Source: Aquidulcibacter sp.
Lineage (GTDB): Bacteria; Pseudomonadota; Alphaproteobacteria; Caulobacterales; Aquidulcibacteraceae
NCBI GenBank assembly: GCA_027532555.1
Contig: JAPZTJ010000068.1
Location: 1 to 56,735 of the forward strand
Direction: 5' to 3'
DNA length: 56,735 bases
A program made the translations under genes and the position numbers. Position 1 is the first letter of the stretch; each line of letters starts with the position of its first letter. Under the pieces are notes generated by a model. The model made no database searches, was not told where the DNA came from, and saw only the letters and a program-made list of their open reading frames with translations. This document shows positions 32,901 to 41,096 of this stretch, one piece after another.

Positions 32901-33049
32901 CTGTAGCAGTAACCATCTTCGGGGGGCTTATTTCTGCAACCCTGCTGGATGCGCTTGTTACACCGATTTTGTTCAAATTGTTCGGGCAAAAACCACTCGA
33001 ACAATTGGTCTTGGCCCAAAAAGATGGGCAATTAAAGGAGGCGTTCTAA
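29924..33049 (+). CDS. Heavy-metal RND efflux pump (CzcA/CusA family)
   Basis: A 1041-residue inner-membrane pump with 12 spans and two large periplasmic loops. The span-4 signature is AVGELVDDAVVGVENVYRRL. The D-D and E are kept, but the first acidic position of the Zn/Co/Ni type (DFGIIVD) is Ala as in the copper/silver type, while E-L-V-D-D resembles the less-studied group called HME5. The metal is therefore not certain. It exports periplasmic or cytoplasmic metal through the adaptor and outer-membrane duct encoded upstream. Its stop overlaps the ATG of the next gene by one base (TAATG). Confidence 0.92.
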   Translation: MFDFLVATSLRNRVLVLFASLALILFGILATMRLPVDVLPDLNKPTVTIMTEAGGMAPPEVEAQITQPLENAMSGIPGVSRVRSVTGVGLSMVYIEFGWDAEIFRARQQVSERLALAKESMADLDHAPQMGPVTSIMGEILLVAIPYGDADPMAAREVADFQIRPRLLTIPGVAQVIPIGGQVRQFRISPNAARMGQLGVSLEAIERAAQGFASNAGGGFIDQGGREFVVRALSRTARVEDLGSISVTTRTGGIVRLDQVAEVEFAARFRRGDAGFAGKPAVIIGIQKQPGADTVVVTKSVEAALTELNKTLPKGVTASQVQMRQADFIEASLGTLKKVIIEAGLVVAVILFLFLLNVRTTAISLAALPMSILITALVFSAFGLSINTMTLGGLAIAVGELVDDAVVGVENVYRRLKENRALPAPLPAVTVIARATGEVRSGIVYATMIIILVFLPLFFLSGIEGRLFQPLGMAYVVSILASLLVSITLTPVLCYYLLPTMKALPVEQDSWLVARLKRANQSLLEWGFQHVRPVLIGATLAGLVAIGGALMLPRAFLPAFNENTLLVGLTLQPGISLADSARMGATAERLIKEVDGVKSVSRRTGRAELDEHTDGIHSNEIDVRLNPGLSAKERDEVAAKIRQALAPLPGSFGVGGPLAHRIDHMLSGVNAPVAVKVYGEDMDAARNAADALQARMVGIEGLVDVRVEKIVRVPQLEVIVDYQRAALYGANPAEVTRSVEALSGGQTVSRIIDGVRRFDVVIRLPEGARTTQALSELLIETPSGVIPLSQIATVRETDGPNQINRENGKRRIVVQANLAPGANLSAITKEIRAAMEAVPAPTGGFYALEGQFEAQAEATATIGGLTLVSFTLIFALLYSRYRSIALAMIVMGGVPMAMIGSVIALWLFGLPLSVASLIGFVALTGIAARNGILKISHYLNLVVYEGETFGDAMIIRGTLERLTPVLMTALSAGLALIPLIIEAGEPGKEILHPVAVTIFGGLISATLLDALVTPILFKLFGQKPLEQLVLAQKDGQLKEAF

Positions 33050-34014
33050 TGAAACGGACAGTAAAACTAACCGCTGGAATCTGTGCTTTGGCCTTGCTGG
33101 CTGCTTGTGGCGGCGGCGGGGCAGACGAAGCAGAGCCCAAGTCTGAGGTCTCTGCGGCAGCGAGCTCTGTAAGTGAAACCAAGGATCAGCCAACCATGTC
33201 TGTTGCGGCGGCTGCGACCCCTGTACCGGGCCAGGCTGTTCGCCTAACTCTGACCCTAACAGGCGCGGATGGCAAACCCCTCGGCCCCGATGACATCGCA
33301 ACCCAGCACGAGCACAAGGTCCATGTCATGATCGTGGATAGCGCGCTGGAAGATTACACCCATGTCCATGGTGAGCCAGGCGCGCAGCCCGGACAGTGGA
33401 CGGTCAGCTTTACCCCGAAATATCCCCGTCAATATCGCGTTTGGGCGGACTTTAAGCCCGCAGGCAAAGAGCAAGACGGGCACGCTCATGACCATGGCAA
33501 AAGTGACCATGGTGATGAAGGTCACAGTCATGAGAAAGCAGGCCATGATCATGGTGAAGGAAGTCATGGCCATGAAGATTCAGATGCCCATAACCTGACG
33601 CCTTCAGTCACTCTAAACGTGGGCGCAGAAAAAGGTCCAGAAGTTGCAGCGACCCAAACACTTTCCACCAAGGTCGACGGCTATACCCTGACCCTGTCGC
33701 TTGGCGGCGCGCTCACGGCTGACGCACATACGCCAGCTACGCTGACAGTTGCCGATGGAACCGGGGCTCCGCTTGCCTCGTTAGAACCGCTTATGGGGGC
33801 CTATGCCCATTTGGTTGGCTTCTCGGCCGATGGCACGACGATGGTGCATGGTCATCCTGAGGGTGCAGAACCAAAGGATGCGACGGCACGCGGCGGGCCT
33901 GCATTAGCTTTTGAATTGCACCCAAGCGTTGCCGGACCGCACCGGGTATTCCTTCAAGTAAAGATCGGCGGCAAGGTTATCACTGCGCCGTTTACGTTGG
34001 TGGTGGCAGACTGA
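33049..34014 (+). CDS. His-rich lipoprotein of the metal-efflux operon
   Basis: A 321-residue lipoprotein with lipobox LLAAC (Cys20). The mature protein starts with a short acidic linker. A first domain (about 45-140) contains HEHKVHVMIVDSALEDYTHV. A His/Asp-rich stretch (about 143-181, repeats of HDHG and GHSH) and a second similar domain (about 215-320) with HLVGFSADGTTMVHGHPEG follow. The two halves look like a duplication. It is likely to bind metal at the membrane and hand it to the pump. It is translationally coupled to the pump gene. Confidence 0.78.
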   Translation: MKRTVKLTAGICALALLAACGGGGADEAEPKSEVSAAASSVSETKDQPTMSVAAAATPVPGQAVRLTLTLTGADGKPLGPDDIATQHEHKVHVMIVDSALEDYTHVHGEPGAQPGQWTVSFTPKYPRQYRVWADFKPAGKEQDGHAHDHGKSDHGDEGHSHEKAGHDHGEGSHGHEDSDAHNLTPSVTLNVGAEKGPEVAATQTLSTKVDGYTLTLSLGGALTADAHTPATLTVADGTGAPLASLEPLMGAYAHLVGFSADGTTMVHGHPEGAEPKDATARGGPALAFELHPSVAGPHRVFLQVKIGGKVITAPFTLVVAD

Positions 34015-34015
34015 C

Positions 34016-34615
34016 ATGGATTTACCGACGACGATAACAACAGTCCTATTGTACGCCTATTTGGTTGGGTTTGTATTGCTAAGCAGACAAGCGAAAGAGT
34101 CCGCTGGACGCAATATTGACTCCTTCGCTAAGCCTGAGGGTACCCAAATTTGGACGGCACTCTTGTTCAAGATTGGATTTGTCGGCGCTGCCGCTTGGGG
34201 TCTATTCCGAGCAACTTTTCCGACTTGGGTGCCTCAATGGCCACCTATGTTCGATTGGCTTGTTTGGCCGGGATTCGTTGCTGTCTTCGTCGGGGTATGC
34301 GTGGCTCTGGGGGCGCAATCGCAAATGGCCGGATCTTGGCGGATTGGTGCTGTTGAGGGCACTCTTGGAACACTCGTGACGGGGGGCTTTTTCGCCTTTT
34401 CGCGAAATCCGGTTTTCGTTGGCCAGCTGGCCCTTTTTGCCGGGCTTGCCCTTGTCAAACCTGATATCGTCCAAGTGATCCTTTCGGCCTGTGTTTGGAT
34501 TGCCGCTGTCTGGCAAGTCCGCATCGAAGAACCGATTTTGGCCAAAAGTCTTGGGCAAGGCTACCGCGACTATGCTGCCCGAACCCCGCGCTGGCTGGGC
34601 TTTTCAAAGGAATAA
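34016..34615 (+). CDS. Isoprenylcysteine carboxyl methyltransferase-family membrane protein
   Basis: A 199-residue membrane protein with about five spans. The C-terminal methyltransferase signature is GFFAFSRNPVFVGQLALFAG, then EEPILAKSLGQGYRDYAART and PRWLG. Bacterial members of this family are often next to metal- or drug-efflux genes; the methyl acceptor is unknown. It starts one base after the stop of the lipoprotein gene and ends just before the CDF gene, so it is part of the same operon. Confidence 0.85.
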   Translation: MDLPTTITTVLLYAYLVGFVLLSRQAKESAGRNIDSFAKPEGTQIWTALLFKIGFVGAAAWGLFRATFPTWVPQWPPMFDWLVWPGFVAVFVGVCVALGAQSQMAGSWRIGAVEGTLGTLVTGGFFAFSRNPVFVGQLALFAGLALVKPDIVQVILSACVWIAAVWQVRIEEPILAKSLGQGYRDYAARTPRWLGFSKE

Positions 34616-34619
34616 AATA

Positions 34620-35561
34620 GTGGGTCACGATCACAGCGACCAACAAGACAGCGGCCACAATCATGGTGCCTATGCCCATGTGCACGGTCCTTCCAGCTAT
34701 GATGGGGCTTTCGCGCTTGGAATTAGTCTCAATGTCAGCTTTGTTCTGGTTGAGCTTGGAGTGGGGTGGTCCATCAATTCCCTCGCGCTCATCGCAGATG
34801 CGGGCCATAATGCAACCGATGTGCTAGGTCTCTTGCTTGCTTTGGGCGCAACGGCACTCGGGCGACTTCAACCCCGAGGGCGGTTTACATTTGGATTTGG
34901 CCAAGCTTCCATTCTGGCGTCTCTTGCGAACGCCTTACTCATCCTCTTGGCCGCCGGAGTTATCGGTTGGGAGGCGATCCGCCGTTTTGCAAACCCCAGC
35001 CCGCCGGATGGCGCTTTGGTTATGGCGGTTGCAGCCGTTGGGGTGGTCATAAATCTTGGTACGGCCTGGTTGTTCTCGCGCGGCCGAAAGTCGGACATCA
35101 ATATTGAAGGTGCCTTCCTCCATATGCTGTGGGATGGCCTTGTCTCTCTTTCAGTCATCTTGGCGGGTGCTGCCATCTTGCTGACCGGAAAGGCTTGGAT
35201 TGATCCGGCGATCAGTCTTGTTGTAGTGGCCGTCATGGTTGCAGGGACGTGGCACTTACTTTTGGCCTCATCCAGACTGTCGCTGGGGGCAAGTCCTGCG
35301 GGCGTTGACTTGCCTTCTGTAAAGGAGTGGCTTGCAGCGCGCCCGGGCGTGGCATCGGTGCATGACCTTCATGTTTGGCCCCTATCCACCACACAAGCCG
35401 CTTTGTCTGCCCACCTAGTCATGCCCGGAGGTCATCCCGGTGATGTAGTACTTGCCACTCTCGCGCATCAACTCGACGAGAAATACGGCCTCAGCCATGT
35501 CACCCTTCAGATTGAAACAGGTGATGGAAAAAATTGTCGCCAATCTGCTCATGGCCGATGA
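34620..35561 (+). CDS. Cation diffusion facilitator (CzcD/ZitB-like)
   Basis: A 313-residue metal/proton antiporter with six spans. A His-rich N-terminus (GHDHSDQQDSGHNHGAYAHV) is followed by the zinc-site motif ADAGHNATD in span 2 and HMLWDGLVS in span 5, which together give the H-x3-D / H-x3-D site typical of Zn/Cd transporters. A cytoplasmic C-terminal domain has VHDLHVWPLSTTQAALSAHL. It exports divalent metal from the cytoplasm to the periplasm, where the RND pump can take it on. The GTG at 34620, four bases after the upstream stop, is chosen; upstream open frame overlaps the methyltransferase-like gene. Confidence 0.92.
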   Translation: MGHDHSDQQDSGHNHGAYAHVHGPSSYDGAFALGISLNVSFVLVELGVGWSINSLALIADAGHNATDVLGLLLALGATALGRLQPRGRFTFGFGQASILASLANALLILLAAGVIGWEAIRRFANPSPPDGALVMAVAAVGVVINLGTAWLFSRGRKSDINIEGAFLHMLWDGLVSLSVILAGAAILLTGKAWIDPAISLVVVAVMVAGTWHLLLASSRLSLGASPAGVDLPSVKEWLAARPGVASVHDLHVWPLSTTQAALSAHLVMPGGHPGDVVLATLAHQLDEKYGLSHVTLQIETGDGKNCRQSAHGR

Positions 35562-35714
35562 GAGGAAACAAGAGTTCCATTTTTTAATGGCCATTGGGCC
35601 TTGGATAACAACCTCGCAAGACCAAACCACATTCGGCAAATTCCAATGTGGCTGCGCCAATAGGATAAAAGCCCTTTGTTTTTGTCTGCGTTTATACACG
35701 GAAGGAAAATCAAA

Positions 35715-36167
35715 ATGTCAAAGATTCTCATGCACAGCGCTATTCTGTTGGCGCTGTTTGGACCGATTTCATCTTGGGCAGACGAACCTGTTCCATCAAA
35801 GACGAATGATACAGTTATGTCTGCGCCACAGTCCGCGGATCTCGCGATTCAATGTCGAACTGAGGCCCGACAAAATCACGATGTGGGCGTCTTCCCAAGA
35901 AAGCAATCACGGAACAGTGCAGCAGTCCGCGTTCACTCACTAGCGCTTGATAAGTTTTGTGATGCCTTTGAAGGTAAAGCTAGCAAAGAATTTTGGGATC
36001 AAATCTCAGCATCTAAGAAGCCAAGTGAACGACAAGAAGAATTCTTAAGAGCTTGTCTATCGGAAGCAAATGGTGGGCGATCAACGGTGTTCAAGCCCGC
36101 TCGTCAACATATCGAACGCATGTCCTCAATTTGCCAGAAAATGGCAGATAATTTGCCGAGCGAATGA
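35715..36167 (+). CDS. Small secreted protein, unknown function
   Basis: A 150-residue protein with a signal peptide (MSKILMHSAILLALFGPISS, cleavage near WADE). The mature part is charged, with cysteines in IQCRTEA, DKFCDAF, RACLSEA and SSICQKM that could form two disulfides. I do not recognise the family. It lies 153 bases after the CDF gene on the same strand, so it may belong to the metal island. The gene appears AT-richer than the core genes. A weak GGAAAATC precedes the ATG. Confidence 0.6.
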   Translation: MSKILMHSAILLALFGPISSWADEPVPSKTNDTVMSAPQSADLAIQCRTEARQNHDVGVFPRKQSRNSAAVRVHSLALDKFCDAFEGKASKEFWDQISASKKPSERQEEFLRACLSEANGGRSTVFKPARQHIERMSSICQKMADNLPSE

Positions 36168-36285
36168 CTTGCGGCGATCATTGAAGTGCTTGAAGAAAGG
36201 TTGTCACTAAGAGAAGTCACGTAGGGACTGACTGTTGTGATATCGCTTCATGCTTAAGCATAACTACGTTCATAGGCGTTACCCA

Positions 36286-36630
36286 ATGACTGCTACTGGC
36301 CTTGCATTCCAGGTTCTAGTGTACGCCGCAGCCGCTGCGGCTGAGATTGGGGGCTGCTTTGCGATCTGGGCGGTTCTCCGCAATGGGGCACCAAAGCCTT
36401 GGCTTTTGGTCGGTGTTTGCCTGCTTGTGATTTTTGCTTGGCTATTGACGCTAATTCCTTCAGCCTCGGCAGGACGGGCATTTGCCGCCTATGGCGGCAT
36501 TTATATTGTGGCCTCAATAGGGGCAATGTGGTTTCTCGAGCGCACAATGCCAGATGTTTGGGATATCAGCGGTGGTTTGGTTTGTTTAGCGGGGGCTGCC
36601 CTAATCCTTTTTGCGCCTCGGACAGCATAA
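36286..36630 (+). CDS. YnfA-family (UPF0060) small membrane protein
   Basis: A 114-residue protein with four membrane spans. Features are VYAAAAAAEIGGCFAIWAVL, then SAGRAFAAYGGIYIVASIGA and the W-x-E motif MWFLERTMPDVWDISG, all typical of YnfA/SMR-like proteins. Its role is not established in general; some relatives in metal or drug clusters are linked to efflux. The ATG at 36286 gives the usual family length. It is the last gene before the right direct repeat. Confidence 0.88.
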   Translation: MTATGLAFQVLVYAAAAAAEIGGCFAIWAVLRNGAPKPWLLVGVCLLVIFAWLLTLIPSASAGRAFAAYGGIYIVASIGAMWFLERTMPDVWDISGGLVCLAGAALILFAPRTA

Positions 36631-37104
36631 GGGCAAATTAGATAGTCCTTCAGCGGGAATCTTGAATAACTCATGAATCCCAGAGGTTGTCGATGCTTCT
36701 TGAGTGAAGAGATGCTCAACTCTTGCCCTTACTAGCATTGCAAGCAAATTTTAGGTTTTCGGACAGCCCGGTCCTTAAAGAAAATGACCCGAGGCATATT
36801 TGATCCGCTTTGTGACAGGAGTACGCAAAAAAGTGGCGTACTCCCTAGTTGTCTTGCCAACAGTAACGGGAATTGACCTTTAGAATATACGTCCGCTTTG
36901 GCCGCCTACCCCCCAAAAAACCAGACCATCCGCTTTCGGCCACTTGAAGACATTATGATCGAATCATGTTGTCGTATTGATAGAAGTTCGCTGTGCTTAT
37001 TACATCCAAAAACAAGTTCGACAGGTCAGAGCTGCGGACGTGACATCCAATAGTGACGCGCCTTAACTGGCAAAAATGCGCGCTTTAACTGAGTCGCACA
37101 AAAC
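36631..37104. other. Intergenic region with repeats, right border of the accessory island
   Basis: About 470 bases with no gene. It includes the inverted pair GTACGC-AAAAAAGTG-GCGTAC (36821-36841), the dispersed repeat copy at 36891-36942, and the right 186-base direct repeat (36921-37106), which runs into the tRNA gene. TACTCCCTAGTTGTCTTGCC at 36839-36858 is close to a segment at 10770-10789. Confidence 0.6.
36891..36942 (+). repeat. Dispersed intergenic repeat, copy 5
   Basis: It runs from GTCCGCTTTGGCCGC through CCCCCAAAAAACCAGACC to CATCCGCTTTCGGCCA. This copy is closest to the apparent consensus, with the TCCGCTTTnGGCC element at both ends. Confidence 0.55.
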
Positions 37105-37106
37105 TG
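36921..37106. repeat. 186-base direct repeat, right copy
   Basis: It aligns without gaps to 7504-7689 (13 differences by eye). It ends at TG of the encoded CCA of tRNA-Arg, so the repeat abuts the tRNA 3' end but does not include the tRNA body. Confidence 0.8.
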
Positions 37107-37181
37107 GCGGTCCCGAAGGGACTTGAACCCCCGACCCATCGTTTAGGAAACGATTGCTCTATCCTGCTGAGCTACGGGACC
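37105..37181 (-). tRNA. tRNA-Arg (anticodon CCT)
   Basis: A 77-base cloverleaf read on the minus strand: acceptor GGTCCCG / CGGGACC, D-arm GCTC...GAGC, anticodon stem ATCGT / ACGAT with loop TTCCTAA (anticodon CCT, reads AGG), T-arm GGGGG-TTCAAGT-CCCTT, discriminator G and an encoded CCA. Rare-codon arginine tRNAs are common sites for genomic islands, and an island-like region lies on its 3' side. Confidence 0.95.
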
Positions 37182-37248
37182 GCACGCCTCATGCTTAGCG
37201 GGCGAGGGGCGGTTTGGGGAGGGGGGTGTAGCAGAATTTTGGCCGACC

Positions 37249-38217
37249 CTAATCCTGCGCCGTCGCGACCACGCGGGGGAGTTTGAAGATCACGTCTTCA
37301 CGGGTCACTTCCACATCTTGCAAGGTGATGGCAAAGCGCGCCTGACAGGCGGCGATGACCGCTTCCACCAAATCCTCAGGCGCGCTGGCTCCGGCGGTGA
37401 GGCCGAGGGTGGAGATGCCGTCAAACCACGACCAATCGATGCCATGCGCATCATCGATCAGATGGGCGGCCTTAGCCCCGGCGCGTAAGCCCACTTCAAC
37501 CAGCCGAATGGAATTAGACGAGGTTTTTGAGCCAATGACCAAGAGGAGGTCAGCTTTGCTGCCCAGCGCTTTGACCGCCTCTTGGCGATTCGTCGTCGCG
37601 TAGCAGATGTCTTCTTTGTGGGGCGGCGAGATTTCGGGGAATTTGGCCTGAAGCGCGCCGACAATTTCTGCCGTATCGTCGACGGACAGGGTGGTTTGGG
37701 TGACAAAAGCCAGCTTTTTGGGGTCTTTTGGCTGAAAATCTGCGATTTCTGCCACATCTTGGATCAGGGTCACAGAGCCTTCGGGCAATTGGCCCATGGT
37801 GCCGATGACTTCGGGGTGACCTGCATGGCCGATCAGAACAATTTCACGCTCCGCATCAAAATGTCGTTGTGCTTCTACATGAACTTTGGACACCAGCGGG
37901 CAGGTGGCATCAACGAAAATCATGTTGCGGCGTGAGGCCTCTTCCGGCACCGATTTTGGCACGCCATGGGCCGAGAAAACGACGGGGCGGTCGGTTGGGC
38001 ATTCCTCTAATTCTTCAACAAAAACAGCGCCTAACCGCTTGAGTCTTTCCACGACATGGACGTTGTGGACGATCTCGTGGCGGACATAGACCGGCGCGCC
38101 CCACTTCTCAATCGCGCGCTCAACAATCTGGATTGCGCGGTCGACGCCGGCACAAAAGCCACGCGGTGCAGCCAGTAAAATCGTCAAAGGAGGGGTGGGG
38201 GCTGTAACTTCCGACAT
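37249..38217 (-). CDS. ispH: 4-hydroxy-3-methylbut-2-enyl diphosphate reductase
   Basis: A 322-residue enzyme of the last step of the MEP isoprenoid pathway. It reduces HMBPP to IPP and DMAPP with a 4Fe-4S cluster. The three cluster cysteines are in [12 protein letters not shown] (Cys22), [12 protein letters not shown] (near 107) and [11 protein letters not shown] (near 205). The active-site histidines ([17 protein letters not shown]) and the Glu region are also present. The ATG at 38217 matches the family start; an upstream in-frame start would add 24 unlike residues. It is divergent from a lipoprotein gene and starts the core-genome part of the window. Confidence 0.97.
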   Translation of the reverse strand: MSEVTAPTPPLTILLAAPRGFCAGVDRAIQIVERAIEKWGAPVYVRHEIVHNVHVVERLKRLGAVFVEELEECPTDRPVVFSAHGVPKSVPEEASRRNMIFVDATCPLVSKVHVEAQRHFDAEREIVLIGHAGHPEVIGTMGQLPEGSVTLIQDVAEIADFQPKDPKKLAFVTQTTLSVDDTAEIVGALQAKFPEISPPHKEDICYATTNRQEAVKALGSKADLLLVIGSKTSSNSIRLVEVGLRAGAKAAHLIDDAHGIDWSWFDGISTLGLTAGASAPEDLVEAVIAACQARFAITLQDVEVTREDVIFKLPRVVATAQD

Positions 38218-38347
38218 GATTTCTCCGGTGGCATTGCCTTGTTGGCGCCGCATTGCGTTGCTTGAAGCAAGTCTGACCTCTAAAGACATGGTCTATAATT
38301 GCGGCAGTGCCAAGATGGTCTGCTTCGCTTCTTCTGTGGAATGCAAC

Positions 38348-39094
38348 ATGCGCCCCCAAGCTATTGCCTTTGTGATCACTTCGTCCATCCTTTTTGCCGC
38401 GTGCTCGTCCTTGCCTTTCATGGGCAATCGTGAGGGCCGCGACAAGGCCCCACCGCCGATGTCAGAAGCCGATGCGCCAGCCGCAGAAGCGCCAAAGCCT
38501 GCGGTCGAGGTACAGGCGGGCGATGCCGAAACGTTGGAGACCCCCGTCGGGCCACCCCGCAAGCGCGGTTTCTTTTCCGGGGTCGCGAAAGCCCTCGGAA
38601 GTGATTCTGGTGCCGCCAACGTTGGGCCGTGCCCAGCGGTGCGCGTGCTGTATGACGCGCAGCGTTTTGTAGAGCTTGACGGTCCAGAGCGGTTTGAGAA
38701 TGTCGGCTATACGGGCGAGATTTTGAACGTAAATTCCGATTGCCGCTATGTCGGTAGCGATCCGATTGCCATCAATCTGGAATTGGATATGGCATTTGGC
38801 AAAGGCCCTAAGGCTAAAGGTGCCTACAAGGATGCGAAATATTGGGTCACTGTGACGCGCAAGGACATCGCCGTCATCAGCCGTCAAGTCTATACACAGC
38901 GCGTGATCGTACCAGCGGGCACCGACCGCGTCGCGCTGAAGTCTTTACCGATTGCAATCGAAATTCCCCGCGCGAACAAAGACATTGCCGGGTCGAACTT
39001 TGAAGTGCTGGTTGGCTTTGAATTGACGCCGGAGCAATTGGACTTCAACCGCAACGGCAAGCGCTTCCGTGTGGATGCTGGCGTCCCGCGCTAA
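38348..39094 (+). CDS. Putative lipoprotein, unknown function
   Basis: A 248-residue protein with a signal peptide and lipobox LFAAC (about residues 15-19). A proline/alanine/glutamate-rich linker (about 30-65) and then a globular domain follow, with VRVLYDAQRFVELDGPERFE, NVGYTGEILNVNSDCRYVGS and a C-terminal FEVLVGFELTPEQLDFNRNG. Similar proteins upstream of argS are known to me only as hypothetical alphaproteobacterial lipoproteins. It lies 12 bases before argS on the same strand and so is probably co-transcribed. Function is unknown. Confidence 0.75.
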   Translation: MRPQAIAFVITSSILFAACSSLPFMGNREGRDKAPPPMSEADAPAAEAPKPAVEVQAGDAETLETPVGPPRKRGFFSGVAKALGSDSGAANVGPCPAVRVLYDAQRFVELDGPERFENVGYTGEILNVNSDCRYVGSDPIAINLELDMAFGKGPKAKGAYKDAKYWVTVTRKDIAVISRQVYTQRVIVPAGTDRVALKSLPIAIEIPRANKDIAGSNFEVLVGFELTPEQLDFNRNGKRFRVDAGVPR

Positions 39095-39106
39095 AGGTCC
39101 CTGTTC

Positions 39107-40891
39107 ATGACCCATTTTGCGTTTCAATTAGCCCACAAGCTGGGTGATGCCTTTGTTGATCTGGGCTTAAGCTCGGACTTGGGTGCAGTTGTGCGAGCCC
39201 AAAAGGCTGAGTTTGGCCATTTTCAGTGCAATGGGGCGATGGCCGGGGCTAAACAAGTCGGCAAGAACCCGCGTGAGATCGCAACCGCGATTGCAGGAAG
39301 ATTGAGCCAGGACCCCGATATTGCCCGCGTCGAAGTGGCCGGTCCCGGGTTTTTGAATATCACTTTGTCCGACACGGCTTTGATCCGCCAAGCAGAGGCG
39401 ATTGCCGAAGATGGTCGCGCTGGGGCGCAATTGGTTGAGGTACCGCGCCGCGTCATCGTGGATTATGCAGGGCCAAATGTGGCTAAGTCCATGCATGTTG
39501 GCCATTTGCGGGCGACCATTATTGGCGACAGCATCAAGCGCCTTTATCGCTTTCGCGGCGATCAGGTGTGGGGCGATGCCCATTTTGGCGATTGGGGCTT
39601 TCAGATGGGCCTGTTGATTGCCAGCTTGGCGCAAGAGCTACCCGACCTTCCTTATTTCGATGCGGATTTCACAGGACCCTATCCAGAAGCAAGCCCGGTG
39701 CAATTGGCCGACCTAGAGCGCATCTATCCTACCGCGGCTGCCTTGGCCAAAACAGATGTTGAAGCGCGTGACCGTGCCCGCAGAGCCACAGCAGAATTGC
39801 AGGCCGGTCGGCCCGGCTATCGGGCGCTGTGGCAGCATTTTGTCGCCGTCTCTCGCGGCGCGCTGGAGCGCGAATTTGCCGCCCTTGGCGTGACCTTTGA
39901 TCTGTGGCTGGGCGAAAGCGATGCCGATCCGCTGATCCCAGATATGATTACGGACTTGGAAGCCAAAGGCCTATTGCAAGACGATCAAGGCGCGCGGGTT
40001 GTGTTTGTGCACGACAAGATGGTGCCGAAGAAAGATGGCAGCGAAGGGCCAAATGTCGCGCCTTTGCTGGTGGTATCGTCTGAAGGTTCAGCCATGTATG
40101 GCACAACCGATCTTGCGACCATCGTGGATCGGGTAAAGCGCTTTCAAACTGACTTGATCATTTATTGCGTTGATCAACGCCAAGCCGATCACTTCGAAAC
40201 TGTGTTTCGTGCCGCAGACAAGGCTGGCTACATGCCGCGTGAGGGTCTCGACCATATCGGCTTCGGCACGATGAACGGTCAAGACGGCAAGCCCTTCAAA
40301 ACCCGCGAGGGCGGCGTTTTAAAACTGCATGACCTTATCACCCAAGTGCAGGAAAAAGCCCAAGCTAAGATTGATGAGGCAGGCGTTGGCCAAGATTGGC
40401 CGAAGGATGAGCGCGCCGACATCGCGCACAAGGTTGGCATTGCTGCGCTGAAGTTCGCGGACTTACAGAACTTCCGCGGCACTTCCTATATTTTCGACCT
40501 TGATCGGTTTTTGAGCTTTGAGGGCAAGACCGGACCTTATCTGCTTTATGCCGCCGTCCGCATCAAATCGATTTTGCGCAAAGCCGATGAGGCGGGCTTT
40601 GCTGCTGGTCCTGTGGTGAAGCTGGAAGGCGCAGAGCGGGATCTAATTTTGGTCCTCGATGGGTTTGAGCATGCACTGCGCGGGGCTTATGACAAGCGCG
40701 CGCCCCATATTCTGGCGGATCACGCGTACAGCTTGGCTGGGGCGTTTTCTGCCTTTTACGCCGCCTGTCCGATCATGAATGCAGCAGAAGCCGATTTGCG
40801 GGCGTCGCGCTTAACCTTGGCCAAGGCGACCTTGACCCAATTGCTGATCGCGCTGGATTTATTAGGGATCGAAGCGCCGGAGCGGATGTAA
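39107..40891 (+). CDS. argS: Arginyl-tRNA synthetase
   Basis: A 594-residue class I aminoacyl-tRNA synthetase that charges tRNA-Arg in the cytoplasm. It has the N-terminal Add-1 domain (about 1-110), the HIGH-type motif [20 protein letters not shown] (about 125-145), the Rossmann core with [20 protein letters not shown], and the C-terminal anticodon-binding DALR domain ([20 protein letters not shown], then the helical bundle). The KMSK loop is degenerate, as usual for ArgRS. Full length and uninterrupted. Confidence 0.97.
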   Translation: MTHFAFQLAHKLGDAFVDLGLSSDLGAVVRAQKAEFGHFQCNGAMAGAKQVGKNPREIATAIAGRLSQDPDIARVEVAGPGFLNITLSDTALIRQAEAIAEDGRAGAQLVEVPRRVIVDYAGPNVAKSMHVGHLRATIIGDSIKRLYRFRGDQVWGDAHFGDWGFQMGLLIASLAQELPDLPYFDADFTGPYPEASPVQLADLERIYPTAAALAKTDVEARDRARRATAELQAGRPGYRALWQHFVAVSRGALEREFAALGVTFDLWLGESDADPLIPDMITDLEAKGLLQDDQGARVVFVHDKMVPKKDGSEGPNVAPLLVVSSEGSAMYGTTDLATIVDRVKRFQTDLIIYCVDQRQADHFETVFRAADKAGYMPREGLDHIGFGTMNGQDGKPFKTREGGVLKLHDLITQVQEKAQAKIDEAGVGQDWPKDERADIAHKVGIAALKFADLQNFRGTSYIFDLDRFLSFEGKTGPYLLYAAVRIKSILRKADEAGFAAGPVVKLEGAERDLILVLDGFEHALRGAYDKRAPHILADHAYSLAGAFSAFYAACPIMNAAEADLRASRLTLAKATLTQLLIALDLLGIEAPERM

Positions 40892-40903
40892 ACTCTATTT
40901 GAG

Positions 40904-41095
40904 TTAGCTCTGATATATCGGGTCCAGCTTATCACGGCGACTTGGTAATTCTGCGGTGATGGCAGCGCGCTGGTCTGGCGTAAACCGCATCCATTGCGCG
41001 ATCTCGGGCAACGTACGGTAACAGCCCAAGCAAAGGCCAGATTGCGGCTCTACACAGCAGACTTTGATGCAGGGTGTTGCGATGGGTTCGGCCAC
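40904..41095 (-). CDS. DUF1289 family small protein
   Basis: A 63-residue protein with the family pattern C-x3-C(C)-x6-G-x-C-x-G-C (PCIKVCCVEPQSGLCLGCYR), probably an iron-sulphur or zinc-binding fold, followed by TLPEIAQWMRF. Function is not known. I take the GTG at 41095, one base after the cobS stop; a TTG four codons earlier would overlap cobS. It is in line with cobS on the minus strand. Confidence 0.85.
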   Translation of the reverse strand: MAEPIATPCIKVCCVEPQSGLCLGCYRTLPEIAQWMRFTPDQRAAITAELPSRRDKLDPIYQS

Positions 41096-41096
41096 T

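Noticed and set aside
35452-35943. A 163-codon plus-strand frame overlapping the CDF end
   Set aside because: It overlaps two better genes in another frame and lacks a signal or family pattern.
7504-37106. Classical integrase island with att sites in the tRNA
   Set aside because: No integrase gene was found and the repeated part does not contain the tRNA 3' body, so the usual mechanism is not supported.
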